Source: Rhizoclosmatium globosum
Lineage: Eukaryota > Chytridiomycota > Chytridiomycetes > Chytridiales > Chytriomycetaceae
Assembly: GCA_002104985.1 (NCBI GenBank)
Contig: MCGO01000206.1
Location: 1 to 64,000 of the forward strand
Direction: 5' to 3'
Length of the DNA stretch: 64,000 bases
Shown here: positions 22,956 to 34,660 of the stretch, piece by piece
Numbering within the stretch: position 1 is the stretch's first letter
How the letters are laid out: every line of letters starts with the position of its first letter
Notes under the pieces: generated by a model
Seen by the model: only the letters and a program-made list of their open reading frames with translations
What the model was told of the DNA's origin: nothing
Databases searched by the model: none
Position numbers and translations under genes: made by a program

Positions 22956-24489
22956 ATTCTTCCAATTCAAAAGTGTCTCTTGAAGTCAAGTCAAAAAAGT
23001 CCGCCAGAAATGTCACATCCAAATCAATACCCACTCTCAACACACATCCCACAAACCCCGTGTCTCGCAACAGCCATCGATTCCTTGACGAGTCCTTCGC
23101 AATGCTCAATCCAATCCGCACTCACGTCTCTGTCCATCTCCCTTACACTCTGCGAACTGCGCTCAGCCTCCCTCTCAATCCCCCGTGCGTGTCTAGACCC
23201 GAAAGTTGAGTTTCACGTTTGGTTTTAAAAAGTTCAGTGATATGAGAGTGAGATTATTGGGTGTGTTGGGGGCAAGTTGAAATTCAATGTCCGACAATGA
23301 CTGCATCAATGACAACGCGTGTGGACCCTCCCATTCTACAACCAAGGAAAAAAAACTCAAACATAAACCCCCCCAAAAAAACAGATCACCAAAGAACAAG
23401 ACGAAAAGTCTCTACACAAGTGTACATCCGCCCTCGCCCGTGCATCCACACACCACTGGACGTCCTACACAACAACCTTAAAGTAAAACCAAATTCCGTC
23501 TCTCCAAAAAAATCTTCCACGCCCCTTTTTTTATTCTTCATACATTCAAAAAAACAGATACGTGAACCTTGTGTGCATGGACTTGGTGACGCTCTCACAT
23601 GCACGGAATCTGGTAGTGTATATGGAGTCTGTGCGGTCTGTTGTTTGGGAGAGTCGGGATGTGAGTTGTGAAGTTGAGGAGCGTGTGAAACGGGTTTTGG
23701 CGGAAATGGAGAGGATGGAAGAAGAGGCAAGGAGGGGACGGGTTTGGTTTGAGGAGTGGGAGGTTGGTGTTCGGGGGAGGATTGAGGTTTTGGTTGAGAG
23801 TATTTTTGAGAGGGTTACAGGTGGGTGGGTGATCTTGCTGGTGAGTTGGTTAAGAGTCAAGACAGGTTACTTGAAGTGATTAGGGAGCGGGATGTATTCA
23901 TGGACGCGTTAATGGTAATTCTTCAATTTGTCGCATCTTATCAATAACTCATTTATCTTAGACTGACACGATAACTTCGTTGCACAACCTTTCGAACTTG
24001 ACGTCATCTATACTGGAAACAATGACTAGTGTCCAACCACAAATCAAAGAACATATGGAAACAATCTCAAAAACTCTATCAAAACTCTCTGATACATCTA
24101 TGCAACTCCAAACAACGCACGATTCTATTATCTCTATGTACGAGTATTATTCCACAACTCTTACGACTCTGTTTGTTCCAAGCACACGAGTACTATTCTC
24201 TTGCGGCGCGTCAGTATTAGTTTTTCTGTTGGTATGGATATTCAAGAGCCACAAAACAGCAATACAAAGTGCAGGGGTGTTATCGATACTGAGTGTTGAA
24301 TGGATGCAGTATGTAGGAATGCACGAGGATATTTCAGTATGCGTTGGATGCATGGTGTTTGTGTGTGTGCTTGTTGTCGGTGTTGTTCTCACCAAGTCAA
24401 AGAGGGTACCGATACGCACCTATTCGAACAAGACAGCCGTTGAATTCAAGAGACAGCGAGTGACAGTGCACCGAATTCCCACATTTTAA
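22956..24489 (+). CDS. Kar5/Tht1/Brambleberry-like nuclear-fusion protein (5' end uncertain)
   Basis: Spliced blocks reproduce the signature of Kar5-family karyogamy proteins, which fuse nuclear envelopes after mating. One block reads SISLTLCELRSASLSIPRAC, matching the family's LSxCE..P..C motif. After an intron of roughly 200 bp comes CTSALARASTHHWTSYTTTL, matching C..AL.R....W.SY. An intron then leads to KYVNLVCMDLVTLSHARNL, a long coiled coil (EERVKRVLAEMERMEEEARR), another helical block and a C-terminal region with two or three membrane spans (SVLVFLLVWIF; VGCMVFVCVLVVGVVL). Domain order fits a lumenal Cys-rich head, coiled coil and ER/nuclear-envelope anchor. I could not find a clear signal peptide, so the N-terminus is undefined, possibly because of an indel. 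Confidence 0.62.
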
Positions 24490-24551
24490 ACCTCTTTATT
24501 TATTTTGTCTCTTCAATTCATTTCTCTGTGTCTCACTTTGAACAAAGCTGA

Positions 24552-27117
24552 ATGACAACCAACCTTTCGCAGTTGGTTGAACGAGCCCGCCAAATCGTAT
24601 TTAAAGGCGGGCACATTCCGCTTGAATGCACAACCAGCATCAACGCCACCGCCACTTCCTCAACAGCCTCGCACCTTCTCCTTCACCACAGTCAAACCAA
24701 GTCCATTCTCGAAGCCCTTCAAACCACCACCGCTTCCACTTTGTCGAATCAATTAAACGAATCGCCAAAAGAAGAAGAAGAAGAAGAAGAAGAAGACAAT
24801 CTTCCTCTGTTTTCGCAGTCGTTGAACGTTGCCCGTGAAACCACCTTCTTCTTCAACGACAAATTAAAACAATCAACAAATCATTCGCAGGATCAAGTCA
24901 ATCTTCCAAACGACTCGCTCGTCTTTTCGCAGGAAGACGTCTTTGCAAATGCACCAACTCCACCTCGTGTTCGTCAATCAACGGTCACACTCTCCTCGAA
25001 TACATCAACCGCGAAGACAAAGCATCTAAGAAGTACTCGCGAAATCAGTGATGCGAAGGGAGCCTTTGTTGAGGGCGTCGTTGATCCACACTCGAATCTT
25101 CCGGACACTGCTCAGATCACAGAAAAGAAGGAAGAAGATGCTATGGATGTCGATACGGAAGATGAGCAGCCGATAGACGTGGACGCTGTCGTCATTGAGC
25201 GAAAGGAAGTGGAAGATGGGGATGAGACTGAAGATGAAGTCGATGGTGTTAGGATACCAGTGCCTTCTATGAACGGAGAGCCGCCTCCTTGTTCTGTCCT
25301 AGAGAAAAAGAGAGAAGAGGAGGAGGAGGTTGGGGAAGTTGTGGGTGTGGATGAGGAGGAGGGCAAGTCTTCTCATGACTTGGCTGATACACTACTGAAA
25401 CTCTCGGTGAAACCTTCTTTGATGGCGCAGTTGTCTCAAAAGAAGGCGCGGCTTGTTATTCAACGTTCGATGGATTTGGTGGAGGATGAGGAACTTGATG
25501 GCGGGGGAGGGAAGGAAGAAACAGTGAAGGAGGCGATTGTTGTAGACGCAGATCCAATGGAGACTGAAACTGTACCAGTGACTGCTTCAAAGAATGTGAT
25601 TGAATTGTCATCTGAAGCCTCACCGTCTGAGTCGTCGAATCAGCCCACTATGTCTCTTGAATCTACAACACCGCGAATATCCTCATCTGCGAATGGATCG
25701 AATGAAGTTGAAGACGATAAAGGAGCTGTCGAAGTTGATGATGTTTCAGACGCGTCGATGAAAGACATGGCAGAAGAAGTGGAACACCTTCAAGAAAGCG
25801 ATGAACCAGTCAATTCAACGCCAGCACCAATACCGACACCATCACCGCCTCATTCTGTACCTCTTTCCAACTCCCAGCAACGTGCAATAGCTATTCCCCG
25901 GATATCCTCCCTGCCCCTCTCTCGTACGTCATCCACTCTCCCACTCTCCCAGCCTTCAATCCCCCACAAAGCAAATGCACCTAAACCATCCTTGAATACC
26001 CCCTCTCAACACGAATCAGAAGACGAAGACGCGGTTGGGTTCGATGATTCACGTCCTGCCTCGCCTTCAGCCACGCAACCCCTTTCTCAATCGACGCAAC
26101 CGTATCTTCAGAACTCTCAAAAGCGTGGGGCGTTGGAAAATGAGGAGGAGACGGAAGATGAGGCTGTTGGGTTTGATGATGAGCCACGGATAAGGACTGG
26201 AGTTGGGTCTCAGGGAAATGGGATCTCGTCGTCGTTGTCGAAACCGAATTTGGGGTTGATATCGGCTGTGCCTCATGTTAGTCAACGAATGCATGCGGGG
26301 GTTCAAGCTTCTCAGCCTTCTCAACTGTCTCAGCCGTCTATACATTCACGTCTTTCTGTTGGATCTTCCAAGTCTCAACCGTCTCAACGGTCACAGTCTT
26401 CGCAACCGTTACAGTCTTCTATACCGTCACAATCTCGTCACACACAGCCACCGGTATCGACGCGTATTTATTCACATTCCCCGTTACTCCAATATCCACA
26501 TTCCTCGCAATCATCTACCAGTCAACCTCAGGCCCTCAACTCTCAACCCTCTTTACAACCTTCCCGCTCAATACCCACCACCACAACAACAACATCCCAA
26601 CCGCGACCCAACTCTATTTATACCCAACATCAGCAACATCAGCATTCGTATCAATCCCCAACCCGCTCGCACCCACAACGCCTCCAAAGCCCAACAACCT
26701 CTCCATCACCACCCTCGAAATTCATAAGCCGCTCATCGCGAACATCGAGTCCAAACATTCACCCCCCACCAACACATCAAACAACACTCCAAAAATCAAC
26801 ATCAACAGTATCCGCAACGACATCGAAACGGAAAAGGTAAACCTCCCCCTCTCATACCCCCTTTCCCAAATCCCTTTTTAACCCCCCGGCAATTCCACAG
26901 CTTCGCACTCCTATACGACTCAATAGACGCAGACTGGGACGCCTCGCAAATCCCAACTGCTACAGGTCCACATGCCTCCGTGATTAAAAACGACGACGAC
27001 GGACATGTCTTTTCGGATTCGGGGAGTAGTAGTGGGGAAGACGAGGATGTCGCGTTGGAAGCTATTAAGGAGTTTTTGGTGGAGGATGTTGATTTGTTTC
27101 AGGGTGTTGAGTTGTGA
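24552..27117 (+). CDS. Acidic, Ser-Gln-rich low-complexity protein
   Basis: Not recognised. Exons 24552-26836 and 26901-27117 flank a 64-bp intron and give 833 residues. The N-terminal 30 residues look folded (LSQLVERARQIVFKGGHIPL). Most of the rest is disordered: Glu-rich tracts, two copies of a (E/D)DE(A/D)VGFDD motif near residues 495 and 540, and a C-terminal third packed with SQ and TQ dipeptides (SQPSQLSQPS and similar). Dense SQ/TQ is the hallmark of ATM/ATR substrates, so a role in DNA-damage signalling is possible but unproven. The last exon encodes a short conserved-looking tail (LLYDSIDADWDASQIP) and an acidic end. A GAA run codes for poly-Glu. Confidence 0.65.
24771..24795 (+). 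repeat. (GAA)n microsatellite coding poly-Glu
   Basis: Uninterrupted GAA repeats inside the preceding gene; a likely length-variable site. Confidence 0.8.
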
Positions 27118-27517
27118 TGTTTAAGATGGGAAATGTGAGGAAGTATACTTGTGGAGGGGGTAGAGAGTTTAAAGGTCTTGTTTTTGATAAATCGTTAAGA
27201 ATGAGTAAGCTACCTTCCTCTGATACAATCTTTTCATTTCTCTCCTTCGTACACACGTTTAATTTACAAAACTGCAATTTTTTTTCTCTACGAATTCCGA
27301 CATTCCCTTTATCAGTGTGTAGATTTGATCCAAGGTGGGGAATATGTTTTTCCGCCTCTCGTTTTTCAACGATAAACATCCCGCTTCTGAATTATTCCGC
27401 GACAACCTTTCGATCATGGTGTCATCTTCCGTTGTGGCTGGTACACTCTATTCTTACATCACCAGCCTTCCTTGAAGACTTTACTCATCTAAAGATACCC
27501 CAATAGACACCCTCAGG
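27118..27517. other. Intergenic region, no gene seen
   Basis: About 400 bp before the AGMO-like gene, A/T-rich. One open frame on the plus strand lacks any family signature. Probably terminator of the upstream gene plus promoter and 5' UTR. Confidence 0.5.
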
Positions 27518-29152
27518 ATGTTTTACGTTGTCAATCCATTTGACACTAGCTACAAGTCTCTTACCGAGGTCCCCAATGTTATCGCAAAAGCTCAGCCCAT
27601 CTTCATTGCCTTTCTGTTCCTAGAAATGGCAGTCGTTCTCCTGATTCACATACATGCCAAGCTATACGCCACCAAGCCAAAGAAACGTCTCCCACAGTTT
27701 CCGCGCTTGAACGATATGATTGGCTCGATTGGTTCAGGGGTTCTCCAACAGATGTCTGACTTGTTGTTGAAAGAGTTTCAAATCACAATGTATGTTTGGT
27801 TGTACAACCGGATTTGCGTTGTTCGATTTGACGAGCAGTGGGATCTTGTTGTTTGGGTATTATCGTTTTTGGGAGTTGACCTGGCTTATTACTGGGCTCA
27901 CCGTGGATCACACGAATTAAACATTGGATGGGCTAGTCATGTCAGTTGAGTATTCCTCCTCCGTCATACCTTTTCCACGTAACTCACCCCCCTCGCCTAC
28001 ACAGCACACCACAACAGTCAAGACTACAACCTCTCCACAGCCCTCCGCAAATCCACAACCCAAGTCCTCTTCACATCCTTCTTCTACCTCCCCCTCGCCC
28101 TCCTAATCCCACCGCCATCCTTCGCATTCCACAACATGCTCAACCTCCTCTTCCAGTTCTGGATCCACACAGAAGTCATACCCCACCTCGGCCCCCTCGA
28201 ATACATCATCAACACGCCAAGCTCCCACCGCGTGCATCACGGCCGGAACCCCTTCTGCATCGACAAGAACTACGCGGGCGTGCTGATTATCTGGGATATT
28301 CTGTTTGGAACGTATCAGCAGGAGAAGGTTGATGTTGAACCGGTGGTGTATGGCGTTACACATAACATTCATACGTTTAACCCAATCACGATTCAATTCC
28401 ACCACCTCAAGAACGTTTTGAAGGGTATATTAACGGCGAAGAATCCAAGGGAGGCTGTGAATCGGGTGTTTATGGGGCCGGGTTGGACGCCTGAACGGCC
28501 AGAGTTGCGGCTTGGGGATCCGAATGATATTCCACAGGTTCCGAATTTGATACAGGACCCATCTGCGGATATTAGGTATTTTAATCCTGATTTGTTTGGG
28601 TTCAGTGCAGAGAAAGACCCCTTTGGTGCTGCGATTGTGACAGCGTACGTTTTGTTGAATTTCGCGGCGGTTGTGGTGTTTCAGATGGGTGTTCAGATGA
28701 GGAAGGATGTTTTGGGGTGGCAAAGGATTGCGGTTGCGGTTGGGGTTTGTGTTGTGGTTTTGTGTGGGATAGGAGAGTTGTTGGATGGAGAGATGAAGAA
28801 GGAACGGGTTCTGGTGTTTGCTGTTGGGCAGAGCGTTTGGTATTTGGTTGTCTGGCCTATGCTCGTTGTATATTTTGATGGTTTTGGGGTTTTGGGGAAT
28901 GGGATTTTGAGTGCGTTGGTTCGGTTTTATGTGCCGGGTCTGCTATGCGCGTTGTTTTGGGTTGCGGTTTATCTCAAAGACCCTGAGCTTGGAAATACGA
29001 TGTCAATTTCGAAGGAGGGAAAAGAAGTTGTACAATTGATGCGGGAATACGGTAGATTGGAATATATCTGCTTTGCTGCGGCGATTATGAGTGGAAGTTG
29101 GATTTGGGCGTTGTTCGGTCTCATCATGATTATATATCTGAATAAGAAATAA
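27518..29152 (+). CDS. Alkylglycerol monooxygenase-like fatty-acid hydroxylase family protein
   Basis: Exons 27518-27944 and 28005-29152 (60-bp intron, GTTGAG..CACAG) encode 524 residues. The membrane di-iron hydroxylase His clusters are all present: YYWAHRGSHE, then WASHVTHHNSQDYN (rebuilt across the intron), an isolated His in FWIHTEVIPHLG, and SSHRVHHGRN. This spacing and YNLSTALR next to the second cluster are typical of AGMO (TMEM195), which oxidises the ether bond of alkylglycerols using tetrahydrobiopterin. Hydrophobic spans lie near residues 25-50, 100-125 and 165-185, with four or five more in the C-terminal 200 residues, so it is an ER-type multipass protein. The C-terminal extension is typical of AGMO rather than sterol C5/C4 oxidases. 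Confidence 0.85.
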
Positions 29153-29425
29153 TTATAGACCTCAAAAATTTATGAATAGACGTTGTAGCGAAGTATTTCA
29201 TGGAGAACCCTCATGACGCTGAATTGATTGATTTCACAAAAACTCTCTTGGAAGGGCGAAGTCATCTCAGGTTGAAAGTTTACAGTTGTCTGTTAATGAT
29301 GCATCATTATGGATCGTTCGATGTGGATAATTGTATGTAACAAAAGAAAGTTCAAGTAACTTACAAAATGAGGAAGTTGAAGTTAATCATGATTTATTAA
29401 GAGATTTTGAAAACAGAATCAGGGT

Positions 29426-31019
29426 CTAAGTCTTAAAAACAAAGTCAAGTCTATCGCTTCCTTGGTGCGTCGTGTCGGCATTGTATTCAGCCTTGTCATC
29501 ATCAGATTTGGCATTCCACACAGAAGCTCTTTGCTTATTAGTGCGAACGTACAAGAACTTTTGGTTCAACCAAAGCAGAATAGTGGCAGACACGAAACCA
29601 ATCAAAATAAAGTTTCCAGTGTGGAAACGGGGAGCGTCGCTTGCTTGATAGATTTGTGAAGCGTACACGCCGTAAATATTTGCGAATCCAATAATTAGAC
29701 CTGTGGCAACTGTACGCTTTCCAATTGGCGCTGTATTCTCCGACATCCAAGCGATGTTGAGCGGGTGGACAGATGGAGCACCAGCAATCACGAAGGTAGC
29801 AAGGAACAAAACACCCTTTGATGAGTCGTCAGGTAAGAACTCGAGAAGCATTATTCCAGCCAAGAGCCAAGTGTTAGCAAAGACACCGTGGAATCCACGT
29901 TCATTGTACTTGTCAGAATGCCAAGCCAAAGTTGTCATGGTGATGAATCCAAAGATTGCATTTGGCGCAGTCAAGGCATTGGAGACGTAAACGTTGAATC
30001 CAAATGAGTTGATAATCGAAGGCATGTACGTTCCAAATGGTGTCGCGTAAGTCAACCCAATGAGTGTAATGATCAAGTGGCCCCAAACGCGGTAGTCAAC
30101 CAATGTTGCCCAGACGTCTTTCAAAGTAACTCTAGCCTCATATTGGAGCTTGAGCAAGTCGTCGCGAACAACACGAGTGACTGCAATCTTTCCTTGCCGT
30201 TCAGTAAGCCAACCACCAAAATTGAGGAATCCTTCTTTTGTGTGGTAAGGAGAGCGAGGAAGAACTTGCCAGAATGCAAACGCGGCCAAGACTGTAATGA
30301 TTCCGTCGACAATAAAAAGCCAACGCCAACCGTTCAAGCCATTGACTCCCTCAAGTTGAAGCAAACCGGAAGCCATCAAACCAGACACGGCGGAGGCAAG
30401 AGTTTGGACTCCCCAAAACCAAGAGAGTCGAGTTGCAAGTTCGTTTCTTTTGTAGTAAGATCCAAGGTAAACGAGAGTTGCAGGAATCACACCTCCCTCA
30501 GTAAGCGCAATAAGAGCACGAATCAAGTAGTACTGACTTGCATCCTGAATAAAAGCGTGCCCAAGTGTCACCAGACCCCAAGAAAAGACCATGGCTGGAA
30601 TAACACGGTGTGGACCGAAACGCTTGGCAAGAATCGATCCACAGAAGGCGGCAATGGAGAAGAGAACAGCATACATGGAAATGGAGTTGTTGATGATTGT
30701 GAGTGTGATTCCAATGTTTCGAGCCATGCCTCCAGAGATGGCGTTCGACAAATTAGTACGGTCCATGTTCAAGATGAAGGTTGAGAATAGAATCCATGGC
30801 ATAAATCGAGTCTATTTTAGTGACTATGAATTAGATTTTGTTGTGAGATTGAATTGAAGTGAATGTTCTCACATCAATCAAGCGGCGGACCCTGGCTTCT
30901 TCTTCTTCGGTGTACTCCAGAGATTCATCAAAACCTTCGACGCTAGTAGCGGCGAGGATGAGATCACTAGTTTGCGGCTCGAGAGCGTTTTTATCAGTGG
31001 GAACCACAATGTTAGACAT
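29426..31019 (-). CDS. MFS anion:cation symporter (Dal5/allantoate-permease type)
   Basis: Exons 31019-30873 and 30811-29426 (59-bp intron) encode 510 residues. After a 50-residue acidic cytosolic N-terminus come twelve predicted membrane spans with MFS landmarks: FILNMDRTNLSNAISGG in TM1, RFGPHRVIPAMVFSWG in the loop 2-3 region, and RALIALTEGGVIPATLVYLG in TM4. The DRTNLxNA and EGGxxP motifs are typical of the fungal ACS family, which imports allantoate, nicotinate, pantothenate and related organic anions. The substrate cannot be chosen from sequence. Just upstream of the start is a TATA-like element (minus-strand TATAAAGG near 31070). Confidence 0.87.
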
Positions 31020-31269
31020 GGCAAGCTGTTTGGAAGCGGATTTGGAACGATAAGTGTGACTGCCCTTTATACCTCGCGGGCTAATTGCACGTGTAGATAC
31101 AGCTCCATTGCGCGACGTTTATAACAAGCTGACTGATAGAAATTCGCTGCACGGGTGTCAAAAATCAGTAATCAGGATCACAAATCAGTGCAATTCTCAA
31201 AATTGATATATCTATGCTTATATTTCATTCTGCTTCAATCCAAAAAAAAAGGTAAAAGGGAAGAATATG

Positions 31270-32540
31270 TTACTCATAACGTGGCAAACCATCCGCCGAC
31301 ACTTCAATTACATCTGGAGTCAATTCGGGATACAGCAAACCCACAGCTCTTCCAACCTCCTTCTTGGTTGGCAAATACGACCAAGTGCTTTCATTGTTTG
31401 AGCTTCCATTTTCAAAATCCGTTTTCAAGCTGACAAGGAAGCTCAAGTTCCGATGATCATATGCCAAAGCTTTAGCAACGTTCTGGGACTCAGACGCTAA
31501 AATGCCACAGGAATCAAAAATTGTCAAAATCAGTTTGGAACGAATGAATGCAACTTGATTAGAGGCCTTGGTGAGAACGTCGTGCTGCGTTGCAAGCTTT
31601 TGGCGGAGGCTCGCCAACTCATCTATCATAAACTACAATACTATTTAATCTTATATATAATTTTTTAAAATAACATACCGTTTGGGCTCTGGAAAGAAGT
31701 GATAGGGTCACGTCCTCTGCATCCCACGCAACTGAGGCCGAAAGATCAAAATCCATTACAACTGCTGTTAGAGGATTATAGACCGCGGCAGCGTTTGCGA
31801 GAAGCTGGGGAAGCAATAGACCTGCACGTTCATGACTACCAATTTTTTTTGGCTGTGTCGACAGTGCGTACGAGACTTGGCGAAATGCGCTTGCTGCTTT
31901 AAAGCAAGTATGCAAGATGGCGTAGTAGTCCGTCAAGGCTTGATCCAAGACTGTTGTATAAAGCATTTCGTTGAGATCCTTTGAAATTAGCATGAATTTT
32001 GACACAACAAGGACCCAGTTTGCATGGATTTTCTTCTGGTTTGTGGCAGCATCCTGAAACTTCTTCAATGTGTTCTCGATACCCGCGACTTGTGTTTCCA
32101 AATTAGTTTGTTTCGCCTGAGTGGTGGCAATCCCTTGATCTCTTTTCGTAGTGGCCTCATTTCTTGCTCTCGACGAAAGGAATGTGAATCTTGACAAGCG
32201 AGCTTTTCCATCAATTGCAACCTGGGATTCGCTCTAGGCTGTGCGCAAGTCTGATTTGAGGCTCATCAGCGATCGCTCGAGCTCGCGGATCCGGGTGATC
32301 TATTGCAAAAGATTGTGAGTTCATATGCTCCGACAGCTAGACAAGAATTGTACGTGCCTGACTTGACGCGCAGCATTTGTGGCATTGTGCAGAGTTTGCA
32401 ATGTATCGTAGTAATCCACCACTGCTTGATCCAGCACTTTAGAATATAAAATTTCATCCAAATCGTTGGCCAAAACCATCATCTTGCATACGACAAGTGT
32501 CCAATCTGCTTGATCAGTTTTGTGGTGAGCGAACCCAGTT
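31270..32540 (-). pseudogene. Decayed tandem-repeat coiled-coil locus
   Basis: Not recognised. The downstream part (32197-31270, one intron of about 47 bp ending at TTGTAG) encodes about 300 residues of helix, including ANWVLVVSKFMLISKDLNEM and VLDQALTDYYAILHT. Upstream, after an intron, a second copy of the same domain reads ADWTLVVCKMMVLANDLDEI and VLDQAVVDYYDTLQT. The two copies lie in one frame but are separated by a TAG at 32234-32236, and neither has a convincing start ATG. This looks like an internally duplicated gene that lost its 5' end and gained a stop, or a gene with a missed exon. The helical pattern could be BAR-like, but this is only a guess. Confidence 0.5.
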
Positions 32541-32969
32541 TCGAGTCAGACTCGACTCTAAAATTCACAGCACATGTTTTCTAGAAACCAATTAATATAT
32601 GAAGAACATGGAACTCTAAACAAGAAAAAATCAAGAGTTGGTAACTGTCAGCGCGTGGCCAATTTTATCATTTGTCAGCCATATCAAACGAAAGCAAAAC
32701 GAAAAGTCGTTCTTGACACTCATTCTTTAAAGAATTATTGACTCTATTCTGAGTCATAAAAAGCGCATCCATAAACCACTGTGTCAGGCGGGTTCCTGCC
32801 AAATTCATAGTTATTATTCTACGTGCTTTGAATAAATCCCAATATACTTACATGTTCGCATGCCAATGATCTTCTTTGATCGCAAGGGGTGGTGTGGCAG
32901 TGTGACGGGTTCTTGGAAGTTTGGCAAATCGTGAGTCAAAAATTCGGAGGACACAGCCAGTTATTACAA
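32541..32969. other. Intergenic region, no gene seen
   Basis: About 430 bp between the decayed locus and the desaturase start. No open frame with family signature; presumably holds the desaturase promoter. Confidence 0.5.
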
Positions 32970-34439
32970 ATGTCGACTGAGACCACTACGACCGAGACCG
33001 AGACAGGTACTTTCGAGTAGCGTAGGTAGTAGGCAGCAAGTGCTAATTCGGTGTGGCAGTGATCGGCGAGCTAAAGACGACCGGCGATGACAGTGCACTT
33101 AAAACCGACTCTGAGGCTGTTCAAGTGCACTACGCCGCACCGTCGCCGTTGATGAAGCTACTCGGAGACAGCCTCGGATTGAGAGAGCCCTCCGATGTCA
33201 AAACACTGGTGGCAGTCGGCCTCTGCGTTGCTGCCAATTTCGCTATTTGGACTACTACTACTAATGTATCATGGCCAATCAAAGTGCTTCTGTGGCTCGC
33301 CCTTGTCCAACTAACTGCAACGGTCTCTACCATCGTTCACAACACTATCCACGTGAACATCTTCCATGAGCCATTCAACAACAGAATATTCCACATTGTT
33401 CTGTCAATCTGCTTTGGCCATCCGGTGTGCACTTTCGTATCGGCACACAATCTGTCGCATCATAGATACACTCAGATGCAGCAGGACTTCATGCGGACCA
33501 CTCAGATGCGATACAAGCACCACTTGTTCAACTACCTCTACTTCTTCTCGACTGTCGGCCACCTTATTGCCGCATCAGACATGCGATACATGCGTCTGAT
33601 GCGTCGTCAGAAGCGAAGGATTTGGACAGACTTTGCGCTTCAACTCTCGGCTGTCATTATTATGCATGTTACCTGTGCTCTCATCAACCCACTCAAATGG
33701 ATCCTGTTCTGGAACTTGCCTCGTATGGCTGCGTCTGTCTTTATTACAAACATGAATATGTTGCAGCATGACGGATGTGCTCGGCCTGTTATTTTGGAGA
33801 TGGGGAATCCGTTGAACCGTACGGACGGGAAAGGGGGGCTGGCTCCAGTTCATTTGATGAATATAAACACGAGTCGAAACTTTACTGGATGGATTACGAA
33901 TACTTTGTTCTTTAATAACGGGTTTCATGGGTAAGTGCCCTCCCACGAGTGTGATTACGTCGTATGAAGCAAGTGGAACGACGATGTACCATAAGCGCGG
34001 ATACTATTATTTAGATGCCAAGGAGTTGATTATACGGAATCAATGTGAATGCAGCGAGCGAATCTCAGCGCCAAGACTTTCATCCTCTATCTTCCATCAC
34101 CCAATTTGTCTTACGCCACTCATCCACAGAATTCATCACATCAAACCAACACTGCATTGGTCGAAACTACCTGAAGCTCATGCAGCACTGGTAAAACCTC
34201 ATATCCACCCCAACCTGGATCAAGACAATATGGCCCTATACTTTTACCGTACATTCGTTTTAAATAACCGTGTCACATATGACGGTAAACCATACAACCC
34301 AGACGTGGATGAAATCAGTCCTGAGCCAGAGAATGTTGACTGGTTCAAGTATCCAGAGGAACATAAATGGATTGCTGAGGAAGGACCATACTGGGTCATT
34401 ATGGATATTTTGGACGATGCTCGAAAGTTATTGTTTTGA
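32970..34439 (+). CDS. Membrane fatty-acid desaturase
   Basis: Exons 32970-33006, 33060-33930 and 34130-34439 give an exact 405-residue frame. The tiny first exon encodes only MSTETTTTETET. The three His boxes of the di-iron desaturase family are intact: HNTIH (HxxxH), HNLSHH (HxxHH), and HGIHH, the last rebuilt across the 199-bp second intron. Membrane spans flank the first two boxes, and a further hydrophobic pair lies near residues 210-250. The enzyme should insert a double bond or hydroxyl into an acyl chain at the ER. The third box is followed by the unusually conserved-looking stretch KPTLHWSKLPEAHA. There is no cytochrome b5 domain. Regiospecificity cannot be read. Confidence 0.82.
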
Positions 34440-34660
34440 TTTAGTCATTTTTAGTAGTACTCAGTATGTCTATTGGTTCGTTTTCCCCCTTCTAGATAGT
34501 AACTCCCTTACATTTTATACATAACGAAAAATGACCATCATATAAACCTATCTCTATCTCTTCTTTAATCATGTCATAAAAAGGAAAGTAAAGAAAGTGT
34601 GGCTGTGCATGTCCAAAGCGAAAGAGGAAAAACATCAAAACCACCGTCGAATAACCTAAA

